DNA of 64,000 bases from VAZQ01 sp963835165 (lineage in GTDB: Bacteria; Pseudomonadota; Alphaproteobacteria; Rhizobiales; Xanthobacteraceae). The translations under genes and the position numbers were made by a program. The stretch's first letter is position 1. The number at the start of each line of letters is the position of its first letter. Positions 8,983-17,523 of this stretch are shown here, in pieces. The DNA is taken from NCBI GenBank assembly GCA_963835165.1, contig CAWIGD010000026.1:53309-117308 (forward strand). The letters run 5' to 3'. Under the pieces are notes generated by a model. The model was not told where the DNA came from. It did not search any database and saw only the letters and a program-made list of their open reading frames with translations.

Positions 8983-9807
8983 CTAGCGGGAGTTTTCGGT
9001 GGGATCGCCGGTTGCGGAGGCAATCGCCGCGCCGGATGCCACGCCCGCCGCCGGGGCCGGCCGCCCGCGCGGGAGCGGGACGTCATCCGCCGGCGGCTGG
9101 ACCCTGGTCTCCGCCGCAGTCGCGGGCCGCGCCGGCTCGCGGCCGAAAATGCGGAAGATGCCTGCGGCCTCCGGTGTCCAATCGTCCAGCCAGCCGCCCC
9201 ATGCGTTTCGTTGCGGCGCAGGGGCGGGACCTCCCGGCGCCGGCGCACGGCTGGTCGCAAGGAACGCCGCGAGCTGGTCCATGCCGGCACGGGCAACGCG
9301 GCGTAAGGCCGGATCATCGGTGGCTGCCCAGGGACGGTCGGCAGCCTTTTCCCTGCCGCTCAGGCGAATGACCCGGTGCTGGTCGCCGTCATAGACGTCC
9401 AGTGTCCAAGAGATCGAACTTGTGATCGAACCCCTGATCGAATTCGTGATCGAAGCCGGATTCGGAGCGCTCGTGTCCGGATTCGCTGCCGTGCCGTCGT
9501 CGCTTTGGACGGCAAGGTATCCGCGCAACCGGTAATTGACCTCTGCCGGCGAGCCCACCGTGATCTGGTGTTGGGCCGCTTCGTCCTTCAGCATCGCCAC
9601 AAACCTGGGGACAACGGCCGAAGGCGGTCCATCGATCGACTCGAAGGCAATCGAGGGCCGTGCCGTCTCGGTGAGATTTGCGAGCTGGCCGCTCCCCACG
9701 CAGGCCGAGACCGCCAGTCCCAGCATCAGCACGGCGACCACGCCGAAGCAGCGGCCCTTGGCCGGCGCCTTCGCGTCTGTGCTGGGAAGGCCCAACCCCG
9801 TGCGCAT
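8983..9807 (-). CDS. Predicted lipoprotein of unknown function
   Basis: A 274-residue protein starting at ATG 9807. The N-terminus carries a signal peptide ending in the lipobox LAVSAC, so it should be lipidated on Cys and held in the envelope. The middle contains a region rich in Ser/Ile/Thr (NSIRGSITSSIS) encoded by four spaced GATCGAA words at 9410-9455. The C-terminal third is Pro/Ala-rich. No domain is recognised. It follows lgt-midA-pgeF on the same strand, an arrangement common in Hyphomicrobiales. The neighbouring lgt encodes the enzyme that would lipidate it. Confidence 0.8.
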   Translation of the reverse strand: MRTGLGLPSTDAKAPAKGRCFGVVAVLMLGLAVSACVGSGQLANLTETARPSIAFESIDGPPSAVVPRFVAMLKDEAAQHQITVGSPAEVNYRLRGYLAVQSDDGTAANPDTSAPNPASITNSIRGSITSSISWTLDVYDGDQHRVIRLSGREKAADRPWAATDDPALRRVARAGMDQLAAFLATSRAPAPGGPAPAPQRNAWGGWLDDWTPEAAGIFRIFGREPARPATAAETRVQPPADDVPLPRGRPAPAAGVASGAAIASATGDPTENSR

Positions 9808-9922
9808 CGACTTCCCCGTCGGCCCGGCGATCCTGCTCGGGCAGCGTGAGCCCGGCCGAGTGTCCTGAGGAATGGAATAGGTGTTTGGCGGCTGTGTCCA
9901 GCCGCGCGCCGCGATCGCGGTG

Positions 9923-10741
9923 CTAATTTGCAAGCGCTATGGCATTGATGTGACGCCCGTAGTCGCGCTCCTGGCGGTGGGTCGACCGGCGGTAGCTGAA
10001 GAAGCGCGCGGGATCGCCATAGGTGCAATGGCCGAGATCCTCCACGCGCGCGACGCCGGCGCGCGCGAGTCGCGCGGCGATGTAGCCGGGAAGGTCGAAC
10101 AGCGCGTGGTCCGGCCGCGGCGAGGGCTGGAAGAAACGCGCGTTGGTGCCGTCCTCGGCTGTGAAGCGGGCGACGAGTTCCGGCCCGACCTCGTAGTTCG
10201 GCTGGCGGATCATCGGTCCGAGCGCAGCCACCATGCGCGCACGGTCGGCACCGCACCGCTCCATCGCCGCAATCGTTGCTTCGAGAATGCCGGTCGCGGC
10301 GCCGCGCCAGCCGGCATGGGCGGCGCCGATGACTCCGGCCTGCTGGTCCGCAAGCAGCACGGGGCCGCAATCGGCGGTGGTCACCCCGATGGCGAGGCCG
10401 GGCGTCCGGGTCACGATGGCATCGGCGCGCGGACGCTCCTGCGCGGTCCACGGCCGCTCGATCGTCACGACGTCGGGCGAGTGGACCTGATAGGCGGTGA
10501 GGAAGCGATCCGGCCGTACCCCGAGCATCGCCGCCATGCGGGCGCGGTTCTCGGAGACGTTCGCGGGCGCGTCCTCGGAGCCCGGGCCGCCATTGAGGCT
10601 GGCATAGATGCCGTCGGATACGCCGCCATCGCGCGTGAAGAAGGCGTGCCGGATGCCGGCGAGCGCGGCGAGTGCGGGGGCCTGAAGCAGGCTTGCCGCT
10701 CGGTCATGGGTGGGGCTCGCGGGCTCGGTTTCGTGCGTCAT
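9923..10741 (-). CDS. pgeF: Peptidoglycan editing factor PgeF / laccase-domain protein
   Basis: A 272-residue member of the YfiH/PgeF family, formerly called polyphenol oxidase. Family members remove wrongly incorporated serine from muropeptides or act as purine nucleoside-processing enzymes. The metal and catalytic motifs are intact: VHSPDV near 88, TADCGPVLL near 124, AHAGWRG near 143, YEVG near 183, and HCTYGDPARFFSYRR near the end. It is the third gene of a minus-strand run with lgt and midA; midA ends 24 bp upstream. Confidence 0.95.
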   Translation of the reverse strand: MTHETEPASPTHDRAASLLQAPALAALAGIRHAFFTRDGGVSDGIYASLNGGPGSEDAPANVSENRARMAAMLGVRPDRFLTAYQVHSPDVVTIERPWTAQERPRADAIVTRTPGLAIGVTTADCGPVLLADQQAGVIGAAHAGWRGAATGILEATIAAMERCGADRARMVAALGPMIRQPNYEVGPELVARFTAEDGTNARFFQPSPRPDHALFDLPGYIAARLARAGVARVEDLGHCTYGDPARFFSYRRSTHRQERDYGRHINAIALAN

Positions 10742-10765
10742 GCCGACAGGGTCCTCGCGGAGCGC

Positions 10766-11872
10766 TCAGGCGTCGAAGCCGGGCAGGGCCTCGAGCTTCG
10801 GATCGGACACGGCGAGCGCCTTGAACAGGCGTCCCATGCCGGTGCGATCCTCATCGGTGAGGCGAACCAGCGCCGCCTGGATCGTGGCGGCATAGTCCGG
10901 CGGCGCGCTCGCCTTGAGCGCGTCCGCCCGTTCCTCGATGCCGAGCCGGCGCAACAGCACGCTTTGCGGCACCGGACCGTGCACGCGCGCGCCCATTCCC
11001 TCGGCCGCCTGCGCCAGCGCCTGAAAGTCCACATGCGCGGTCAGGTCGACCTCGCCCGGCGTCAGCAGCGGCTCGGCGACCTTGTGCCTGCCGACGGCTT
11101 GCAACGTGTCGCCGATGGCGCTTTCGACGTGGCCGTAGTCGATGATCAGCGCGGCGCCGCCGAAGTGCACCACGCGCCGGCCGATTTCGAGCGCGATGTT
11201 GTCGGCGCGCCATTCGAAGATGTCGCCGATTTGCGCCGCGCTCAGGTTGCGCGGCAACAGCTTGTCGAACAGCGGGATCGGATCGCGCTCGGTGCTGAAT
11301 TGAAACGCGTCGCCCTCGCCGATCTTGATCACACGCTGGTGCCAGCCATCGGCGCACATCACCGCCTGGTGGATCGGCAGCGCATCGAAGAACTCGTTGG
11401 CGAGCACGATCAGCGGACCGTCCGGCACCTGCTCGATCGAGCGATGCCACGACATCGGCACGTCGGCGAAGCTCAGCGCCTGGCGCTGCAGGCGCTCCAG
11501 CGCCGGGCTGATTTCGATCATGTGCAGGGCGATGGCGGCGCGGAAGCCCGGCATCACCTTTGCGACCCGCAATACGTCGCTCATCATGGTGCCGCGACCC
11601 GGCCCGAGCTCCACCAGGTTGAGGCTGCCCGGCGATCCCATCGCCCCCCACACGGCGGCTGCCCACAGCCCCACCAGTTCGCCGAACATCTGGCTGATCT
11701 CCGGCGCGGTGATGAAATCGCCCCGCGCGCCGAACGGATCCCCGGTGGTGTAATAGCCGCGCTCGGGATGGGTCAGGCAGAGTTCCATATACGGCGCCAC
11801 CGCGATCGGACCGCTGCCCTCGATGCGCCGGCGAATCTCCATCTCGAGCGGGACACCCCGGTTCGCCATCAT
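10766..11872 (-). CDS. SAM-dependent methyltransferase, MidA/NDUFAF7 family
   Basis: A 368-residue protein matching the MidA family, whose mitochondrial member NDUFAF7 dimethylates an arginine in a complex I subunit. The N-terminus has the family stretch ERGYYTTGDPFGARGDFITAPEISQMFGE (about 36-64). The SAM motif I is LVELGPGRGTMMSD, followed by LANEFFDALPIHQ and IIDYGH. Its ATG at 11872 overlaps the lgt stop (ATGA), so the two are translationally coupled. Bacterial substrates remain poorly known; a respiratory complex I role is inference from the family. Confidence 0.92.
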   Translation of the reverse strand: MMANRGVPLEMEIRRRIEGSGPIAVAPYMELCLTHPERGYYTTGDPFGARGDFITAPEISQMFGELVGLWAAAVWGAMGSPGSLNLVELGPGRGTMMSDVLRVAKVMPGFRAAIALHMIEISPALERLQRQALSFADVPMSWHRSIEQVPDGPLIVLANEFFDALPIHQAVMCADGWHQRVIKIGEGDAFQFSTERDPIPLFDKLLPRNLSAAQIGDIFEWRADNIALEIGRRVVHFGGAALIIDYGHVESAIGDTLQAVGRHKVAEPLLTPGEVDLTAHVDFQALAQAAEGMGARVHGPVPQSVLLRRLGIEERADALKASAPPDYAATIQAALVRLTDEDRTGMGRLFKALAVSDPKLEALPGFDA

Positions 11873-12693
11873 GTCGACCTCGCCGGTTGGCGTCGCATGG
11901 CGGCCCACATGATGGCGAGACCGGCCAGCATCAATGGCAGCGACAGCAGCGTTCCCATGGTCAGGCCGCCCCACAGGAACCCGAGCTGCGCATCGGGCTC
12001 GCGAAATTGTTCGCAGATCGAGCGCGCGACGCCGTAGCCGAACGCGAACGCGCCGAGGATGAAACCCGGACGCTTGAGCGCGCCGGCGCGGATCAATGCG
12101 GTCAGCACCACGAACAGCACGAGCCCCTCGAGCACGGCCTCGTAGAGCTGGCTGGGATGGCGCGGCAGCGGGCCGCCGGTTGGAAACACCATTGCCCACG
12201 GCACGTCGGTCGGGCGGCCCCAGAGCTCGCCGTTGATGAAATTGGCGATGCGTACGAGGAAGATTCCGATCGTACCGGCGGCGCAGGTGAGGTCGCCCAG
12301 CGAAAGGATGGAGATGCCGCGGTGGCGTGCGAACAGGACCACCGCGAGCACGCAGCCGAGAAAGCCGCCGTGGAACGACATCCCGCCCTTCCACAGCTGC
12401 AGGCTCTCCAGCGGGTGCGCGACGAAATAGCTGGGATTGTAGAACAGCACGTAGCCGAGCCGGCCGCCGAGGATGATGCCGAGGGTCACCCACAGCACGA
12501 AATCGTCGAAGTCGGTGACGGTCAGGGGTGCCGGTCCGCCCCAGAGCTTCTCGTTGCCGATGGTCGTGCGGGCATAGAGCCAGCCCAGAAGGATGCCGAC
12601 GATATAGCCGAGCGCATACCACCGGATGGCAATCGGCCCGAAGCTGATGAGCACCGGGTCAAAGGCGGGGAAGGGGATGGCGTAAAGCGGCAT
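11869..12693 (-). CDS. lgt: Prolipoprotein diacylglyceryl transferase
   Basis: An integral inner-membrane enzyme of 274 residues that transfers diacylglycerol from phosphatidylglycerol to the lipobox Cys of prolipoproteins. Several hydrophobic segments are evident. Diagnostic motifs are GGRLGYVLFYN, MSFHGGFLG (essential His) and the Lgt signature RIANFINGELWGRPTD (about 142-157). It is the first gene of the lgt-midA-pgeF run. In many relatives it stands divergent from the ubiK-like gene; here a tctBAC block lies between the two. Confidence 0.97.
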   Translation of the reverse strand: MPLYAIPFPAFDPVLISFGPIAIRWYALGYIVGILLGWLYARTTIGNEKLWGGPAPLTVTDFDDFVLWVTLGIILGGRLGYVLFYNPSYFVAHPLESLQLWKGGMSFHGGFLGCVLAVVLFARHRGISILSLGDLTCAAGTIGIFLVRIANFINGELWGRPTDVPWAMVFPTGGPLPRHPSQLYEAVLEGLVLFVVLTALIRAGALKRPGFILGAFAFGYGVARSICEQFREPDAQLGFLWGGLTMGTLLSLPLMLAGLAIMWAAMRRQPARST

Positions 12694-13061
12694 CGGCGAT
12701 TCGCACCACTCTGATGGCGTGATGCGGGCAGGCGGCCCGCGGAGTCAAGCTGCCCGGCGCGCGGTTACCGGCTCCGTTCCGGTGCCGGGCCGCCACGGCC
12801 CTCGCGCAGCAACGCTTTGGCGCCCGACACGCAAGGCGCAGGGATGATCTCACGAGCGGGAAAGGGCGGCGTTATCACGCTCCGCTTGTCGCAACGAATG
12901 CCACGTGTTGGAAGGGGTTCTGCGGGAAAATCGCGGCAGTGATGTGGTGGGAAGCGTCCCGCTCGGTCGCCTTGGCCGCGGGCGAAGGTGCCGCATGCGC
13001 GCCGCGTTTTCGCGCTCCGGGCCGCCATGTATGCTGCGGTGAGAGCTGGGAGTGAAGGCGC
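12694..13061. other. Divergent promoter region lgt / tctB
   Basis: A 368-bp spacer between the divergent starts of lgt (12693) and tctB (13062). I see no credible small gene. The stretch 12745-12800 is very GC-rich with short inverted repeats (CCGGTGCCGGGCCGCCACGG), while 12900-12960 is less biased and could hold promoters. No specific operator is recognised. Confidence 0.5.
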
Positions 13062-13508
13062 ATGGTCCGCGTGAGGAGCCCGCAGGATTTCTGGGCGGGC
13101 ATTCTGTTCATCGGGTTCGGCTGTGCGGCGCTTTGGATCGGTCGGGGCTACGCGTTCGGCACCTTGACCAAGATGGGACCGGGCTATCTGCCCACCGCTT
13201 TGAGCTGGGCGCTGGTCGCGATCGGCGGGGTGCTGACCGCGCGGGCGCTCGCCGTCGACGGTCCCGCGATCGAGCGCAGCCAGATCGTGCCGCAGTTGTT
13301 CATCCTCGCGGCGATCGTCCTGTTCGCGCTGGGGATCGAACGCCTCGGCCTCGCGCTGGCGGTGGTGCTGGTGGCGGTCACCGCGTCGCTCGCCAGCCGC
13401 GACATGCGCTGGAGCGAGACGATCGCGCTTGCCGTGGGCATCGCGGCGTTGTGCGTGCTGTTGTTCGTCCATCTGCTCGGACAGCCCTTCACGGTCTGGG
13501 CGTTCTGA
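13062..13508 (+). CDS. tctB: Tripartite tricarboxylate transporter small membrane subunit TctB
   Basis: A 148-residue protein with four hydrophobic segments (about 8-28, 40-56, 72-92, 110-135), the size and topology of TctB. It pairs with the large subunit TctA to import organic acids captured by a periplasmic TctC/Bug protein. The N-terminus SPQDFWAGILFIGFG is typical. GGAG lies about 10 bp before ATG 13062. Its stop overlaps the tctA start (TGATG). The substrate cannot be inferred. Confidence 0.88.
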   Translation: MVRVRSPQDFWAGILFIGFGCAALWIGRGYAFGTLTKMGPGYLPTALSWALVAIGGVLTARALAVDGPAIERSQIVPQLFILAAIVLFALGIERLGLALAVVLVAVTASLASRDMRWSETIALAVGIAALCVLLFVHLLGQPFTVWAF

Positions 13509-15007
13509 TGGAGCTGTTTGCGAATCTCGCCACCGGCTTCGGCGCGGCGGTGACGCCGGTCAACCTGGGCTTCTGCCTGTTCGGCTGCCTGATCGGAACG
13601 CTGATCGGCGTTCTTCCCGGCATCGGGCCGATCGCCACCATCGCCATGCTGCTGCCGGTGACGTTCGGGCTGAGCCCGCTCGGCGCGCTGATCATGCTCG
13701 CCGGCATCTATTACGGCGCGCAGTACGGCGGGTCGACCACGGCGATCCTGGTCAATCTGCCGGGCGAATCGTCCTCGGTGGTGACCTGCATCGACGGCTA
13801 TCAGATGGCTCGGAACGGGCGCGCCGGTGCCGCCCTCGCGATCGCCGCCGTCGGCTCCTTCTTCGCGGGCTGCGTCGGCACCATCCTCATCGCGGCATTC
13901 GCGCCGGTGCTGGCCGCATTCGCGGTCAAGTTCCGCTCGCCGGAATATTTCGCGCTGATGCTGTTCGGCCTGATCGCCGCGGTCATTCTCGCCCACGGCT
14001 CGGTGGTGAAGGCGGTCGGCATGGTCATTCTCGGCTTGCTGGTCGGCCTGGTCGGTACCGAATTGCAGAGCGCCACCGCGCGTTTCACCTTCGGCGTGCC
14101 CGAGCTCTACGACGGCGTCGATTTCGTGCCGCTCGCCATGGGGCTGTTCGGGCTCGCGGAGATCCTGAGCAACCTGGATCGCCGCCGCGACCAGCGGATC
14201 GCCGCGACCGCCATCTCCAGCCTGTGGCCGAGCCGCGAGGAAATCCGTCGCGCCGCGCCCGCCGTCGTGCGCGGGACCATGATCGGCGCCCTGCTCGGGA
14301 TTCTGCCCGGCGGCGGAGCGGTGCTCGCCTCGTTCGCCGCGTATACGCTGGAGAAGAAGACCTCGCGGTTTTCCGCCGAGTTCGGCAAAGGGGCTGTCGA
14401 GGGGGTCGCCGCGCCCGAAGCCGCCAACAATGCCGGCGCACAGACCTCCTTCATCCCGCTGCTGACCCTTGGCATCCCGTCCAACCCGGTGATGGCGCTG
14501 ATGATGGGGGCGATGCTGATCCAGGGCATCGCGCCGGGCACGGCCATCATCTCGGATCGGCCGGAATTGTTCTGGGGCATGGTCGCCAGCATGTGGGTCG
14601 GCAACCTGATGCTGATCGTCATCAATCTGCCGCTGATCGGAATCTGGGTGCGTCTGCTGCGGGTGCCGTACCGGCTGCTGTTCCCGTGCATCGTGGTGCT
14701 GTGCTGCGTCGGCGCCTACAGCGTCAATTCCAGCACCTTCCTGATCCTGATGATGGCCGGTTTCGCCTTGCTCGGTTACATCTTCGCCAAGCTCGGCTGC
14801 GAAGGCGCGCCGTTCCTGCTCGGCTTCGTGCTCGGGCCGCTGATGGAGGAGAACTTTCGCCGCTCCATGGTGCTGTCGTTCGGCGATCCCACGATCTTCT
14901 TGCGCCGTCCGATCTCGCTGTGCATCCTGCTCGCGGGTCTGGCGCTGATCGCGCTCATCATCATTCCGCAATTTCGCACCCGGCGCGACGAAGCGTTTCA
15001 AGAATAG
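13508..15007 (+). CDS. tctA: Tripartite tricarboxylate transporter permease TctA
   Basis: A 499-residue membrane protein with about 11-12 hydrophobic segments. It shows the duplicated TctA signature: GTLIGVLPGIGPIATIAMLLP near 34-54 with YYGAQYGGSTTAILVNLPGE near 73-92, and GALLGILPGGGAVLASF with EAANNAGAQTSFIPLLTLGIPSNPVMALMMGA in the second half. It is the main membrane subunit of a secondary, ion-driven transporter, working with TctB (overlapping upstream) and the Bug protein 64 bp downstream. Confidence 0.95.
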   Translation: MELFANLATGFGAAVTPVNLGFCLFGCLIGTLIGVLPGIGPIATIAMLLPVTFGLSPLGALIMLAGIYYGAQYGGSTTAILVNLPGESSSVVTCIDGYQMARNGRAGAALAIAAVGSFFAGCVGTILIAAFAPVLAAFAVKFRSPEYFALMLFGLIAAVILAHGSVVKAVGMVILGLLVGLVGTELQSATARFTFGVPELYDGVDFVPLAMGLFGLAEILSNLDRRRDQRIAATAISSLWPSREEIRRAAPAVVRGTMIGALLGILPGGGAVLASFAAYTLEKKTSRFSAEFGKGAVEGVAAPEAANNAGAQTSFIPLLTLGIPSNPVMALMMGAMLIQGIAPGTAIISDRPELFWGMVASMWVGNLMLIVINLPLIGIWVRLLRVPYRLLFPCIVVLCCVGAYSVNSSTFLILMMAGFALLGYIFAKLGCEGAPFLLGFVLGPLMEENFRRSMVLSFGDPTIFLRRPISLCILLAGLALIALIIIPQFRTRRDEAFQE

Positions 15008-15071
15008 CGAAGCCGCAGCAAAACAAGCGCCGGGCCCGGCGCAACCGGGCCCCGAACGGGAGGATGAGGTG

Positions 15072-16064
15072 ATGAACGATCGTCTTGCGATGGGACGAAG
15101 GGGTCGCGCGGGCGCACTCGCGCTTGCGCTGCTCGCTCTCGTGCTGGGTCCGCGCCCGGCAATGGCGCAGCAGGATTATCCCAACCGGGCGCTGCACGTC
15201 TTCATCGGCTTCCCCGCCGGCAGCGGCGCCGACATCCTCGGCCGCTACTTCGCCGCGCAGCTCGAAAAGCTCGCGGGCAAGCCGGTCGTGGTGGAGAACA
15301 AGCCCGGCGCCAACAGCAATATCGCCGCCGGCATCGTCGCCACTGCCAAGCCCGACGGCTACAGCATTCTGTTCATCGCTTCATCGAACATGGCCGGCAG
15401 CCGATTCCTGTTCAAGAATCTGCCGTTCGACACGGTGAAGGATTTCACTCCGGTCGCCTCCTACGCCGAAATCGCGTTCGTGCTCACCGTCGGCGCCAAG
15501 TCGCCGATCAAGACCGTGGCCGAGCTCACCGCCTATCTGAAATCCCGCAAGCAGAACAAGTACGGCGCCACCAATCAGACCGCGATCCTCTCGACCGAGT
15601 ACTACAAGCAACTGGCGGGGGTGGATGCCGTGCACGTCGCCTACCGCACGGCGCCGGAAGCGCTGCCGGACGTGGAGGACGGCACGCTCGATTTCATGAT
15701 CATGGACGGCACCTTCGCGGTCGGGCCGATCAAGGCCGGAAAGATCCGCGCGCTGGCGGTGACCACGGCGCAGCGGATCGCGACGCTTCCCGACGTGCCG
15801 ACCATGATCGAGGCGGGTGTGGGAACCTTCGAGTTCAGCCCGTGGTGGGGCGTCTATGTGCCGGCCGGGACACCGCAGCCGATCGTGGCCAAGCTCGGCG
15901 CCTGGATGAACCAGATTTCGCGCACGGAGGAGGCGCGGCAATTCCTCGAGCGGATCGCCGCGCTGCCGCTGAGCGACGACTCGAAAGCGATGGCCGCGCG
16001 TCTGCAGGCGGACATCGTGAGATGGGAGCCGCTGGTGAAGGCGGCCAAGATCGAGCCGCAGTGA
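15072..16064 (+). CDS. Bug/TctC family periplasmic solute-binding protein
   Basis: A 330-residue exported binding protein for the adjacent TctAB permease. A signal peptide is clear (basic MGRRGRAG, then ALALALLALVLG, cleavage after PAMA-QQ). Mature Bug motifs are present: IGFPAGSGADILGRYFA, the conserved NKPGANSNIAAGIVA, KPDGYSILF and DVPTMIEAG. ATG 15072 is preceded by GAGG. Bug proteins bind carboxylates or amides; the ligand here is unknown. Frame, spacing and function all point to a tctB-tctA-tctC operon. Confidence 0.93.
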   Translation: MNDRLAMGRRGRAGALALALLALVLGPRPAMAQQDYPNRALHVFIGFPAGSGADILGRYFAAQLEKLAGKPVVVENKPGANSNIAAGIVATAKPDGYSILFIASSNMAGSRFLFKNLPFDTVKDFTPVASYAEIAFVLTVGAKSPIKTVAELTAYLKSRKQNKYGATNQTAILSTEYYKQLAGVDAVHVAYRTAPEALPDVEDGTLDFMIMDGTFAVGPIKAGKIRALAVTTAQRIATLPDVPTMIEAGVGTFEFSPWWGVYVPAGTPQPIVAKLGAWMNQISRTEEARQFLERIAALPLSDDSKAMAARLQADIVRWEPLVKAAKIEPQ

Positions 16065-16182
16065 GCGAGGAACCGGCACACCAGGCCATGCGCTGACCAG
16101 GATGCGCACCGGGGCGGGTCTTGCGGCGGGAACCAACCGTCCCCATTGTTGGGGCAAGTTTTTGGATCGAGCCGAGGCAAGC

Positions 16183-16446
16183 ATGACCCAGACCAGCAAC
16201 CGTTTCCTGGACGAGATGGCGCGGCTGATGAACGACGCGGCCGGAGTCGCCACCGGCGTGCGGCGCGAGTTCGATACCATGGTCCGTAACCAGGCCGACC
16301 GCATTCTGCGCGACCTCGACGTGGTCAAGCGCGAGGAGTTCGAGGCGGTCAAGGAGATGGCGCGGCTGGCGCGCGAGGAAAACGAGGACCTCAAGGCCCG
16401 CCTCGCCGCGCTCGAGGCCCGGCTTGGCCCCGGCGGGACCTCCTAA
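16183..16446 (+). CDS. UbiK-like accessory factor (BMFP domain)
   Basis: A small 87-residue helical protein of the BMFP/UbiK family. These coiled-coil proteins assist the aerobic ubiquinone biosynthesis complex in some bacteria. The N-terminal RFLDEMARLMNDAAGVATGV and the C-terminal coiled coil with EEFEAVKEMARLAREEN, ending in LEARL, are typical. ATG 16183 is chosen for the GAGG 8 bp upstream; the frame is open further but lacks homology. The gene lies 118 bp after the Bug gene, and its usual neighbour lgt is 3.5 kb away on the other side of the tct block. Confidence 0.85.
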   Translation: MTQTSNRFLDEMARLMNDAAGVATGVRREFDTMVRNQADRILRDLDVVKREEFEAVKEMARLAREENEDLKARLAALEARLGPGGTS

Positions 16447-16497
16447 ACGATTGAGGCTTCCGTCCTTTTTTGGCCGGCTCGGCCCGTTCCGCATTTC

Positions 16498-16526
16498 TTG
16501 TCTTTCGTCCCTCCGCTCGCTATAAG
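16498..16526 (+). promoter_or_regulatory. Sigma-70 type promoter for rplY-pth-ychF
   Basis: TTGTCT at 16498-16503 and TATAAG at 16521-16526 are separated by exactly 17 bp, a good housekeeping promoter, 131 bp before the rplY start. It is the best -35/-10 pair seen in this spacer. Confidence 0.6.
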
Positions 16527-16613
16527 CGCGCCGAACCCGCAGGCCGGTCTTACGCCGCCTGCTCGAGCAGACCGCGGTCCAGACACCCCTGGAGGCATGC
16601 CGCGGAGAGGATG

Positions 16614-16635
16614 GGCCGCTTTTGGCGGCCGTTTC
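16614..16635 (+). promoter_or_regulatory. Hairpin in rplY leader
   Basis: A perfect 6-bp GC inverted repeat, GGCCGC (16614-16619) and GCGGCC (16625-16630), with loop TTTTG, followed by GTTTCGTTTC. It lies between the predicted promoter and rplY, so it may act as an attenuator or stabilise the 5' leader. The T tract is interrupted, so strong termination is unlikely. Confidence 0.4.
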
Positions 16636-16656
16636 GTTTCAAGAGGATTTTGCACC

Positions 16657-17382
16657 ATGGCGACCGTCAAAGAGATGAAGGCGGCGGCGCGCTCGCGGGC
16701 CGGCAAGGGGGCAGCCCGGGCAGAGCGTCGAGCCGGCCGCGTACCAGGCGTGATCTACGGGGACGGCAAGCCGCCGCTCAACGTCTCGGTCGACCATGCC
16801 GAGCTCAAGCAGCGCATCTATGCCGGACACTTTCTCACCACGGTGTACGACCTCGAGGTCGACGGCGCCAAGCATCGGGTCATTCCGCGCGACTTCCAGC
16901 TCGATCCCGTGAAGGATCTCCCCGTGCACGTGGATTTCCTGCGGCTGAGCGAAGGCGTGCAGATCCGGGTGCGCATTCCGGTCCACGTGATGAACGCGGA
17001 GCAGGCGCCGGGCGTGAAGCGCGGCGGCACTGTCAATATCGTCACCCACACGGTCGAGGTGGTGTGCGCGCCCGAGAACATTCCGGAGTCGATCGATGTC
17101 GATATCTCCGGCCTCGAGATCAACTATTCGAAGCATCTGAACGAGGTTGAGCTGCCGTCGACCGTGCGCGTGGTCGGCAAGCTTGATCAGACCCTGGTCA
17201 CCATCGTGCCGCCGTCGGGCTATGCGGAAGAAATGAAGGCGGCTGCCGAAGCTGCCGCCGCGGCGTCCGCGGCCGCTGCCGCTGCCGCCGCCGCTCCCGT
17301 CGAAGGCGCGGCGCCGGGCGCTGCGCCCGGTGCGGCTGCTCCCGCTGCCGGCGCTCCGGCGGCGGAGAAGGAGAAGAAGTAA
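16657..17382 (+). CDS. rplY: 50S ribosomal protein L25 (CTC form)
   Basis: 5S rRNA-binding ribosomal protein of the long CTC/TL5 type, 241 residues. The N-terminal L25 domain (about 1-95) shows the family segments GKGAARAERRAGRVPGVIYG and FLTTVYDLEV. The beta-barrel CTC domain (about 100-195) includes LPVHVDFLRL and GGTVNIVTHTVEVVC. A low-complexity Ala/Pro/Gly tail (about 195-241, from AEAAAAASAAAAAAAA) ends in EKEKK, as in many Hyphomicrobiales. AGAGG precedes ATG 16657. It is followed by pth, its common partner. Confidence 0.96.
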   Translation: MATVKEMKAAARSRAGKGAARAERRAGRVPGVIYGDGKPPLNVSVDHAELKQRIYAGHFLTTVYDLEVDGAKHRVIPRDFQLDPVKDLPVHVDFLRLSEGVQIRVRIPVHVMNAEQAPGVKRGGTVNIVTHTVEVVCAPENIPESIDVDISGLEINYSKHLNEVELPSTVRVVGKLDQTLVTIVPPSGYAEEMKAAAEAAAAASAAAAAAAAAPVEGAAPGAAPGAAAPAAGAPAAEKEKK

Positions 17383-17394
17383 AGGTTCTCGATT

Positions 17395-17510
17395 GTCATC
17401 GCCCGCGCAGGCGGGCGATCCAGTAACCGCCGGCGATTCGAGCAGAGCTCCGGGCGATGATCTCGTGATCGGAGGCTACTGGATGCCCGCTGTCGCGGGC
17501 ACGACGGTAC
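17395..17510. repeat. Dispersed palindromic repeat between rplY and pth
   Basis: Two inverted modules: TCATCGCCCGCGCAGGCGGG with CGATCCAGTA at about 17396-17425, and TACTGGATGCCCGCTGTCGC with GGGCACGA at about 17477-17504. They are inverted relative to each other (CCAGTA ... TACTGG), giving a long imperfect hairpin. A decayed half copy lies at 6973-7003. This type of element is common between genes in this group of bacteria; here it occupies the rplY-pth spacer. Confidence 0.7.
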
Positions 17511-17523
17511 GGACATCGTTCCC

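Noticed and set aside
13184..15001. A 605-residue open frame on the minus strand opposite tctA, and similar long antisense frames
   Set aside because: It is the mirror of the tctBA genes: composition is Asp/His/Arg/Gln-rich without domains, as expected for antisense frames of GC-rich genes. The same holds for long frames opposite uvrB (37634-40282) and the pgeF-lgt run (9881-12037).
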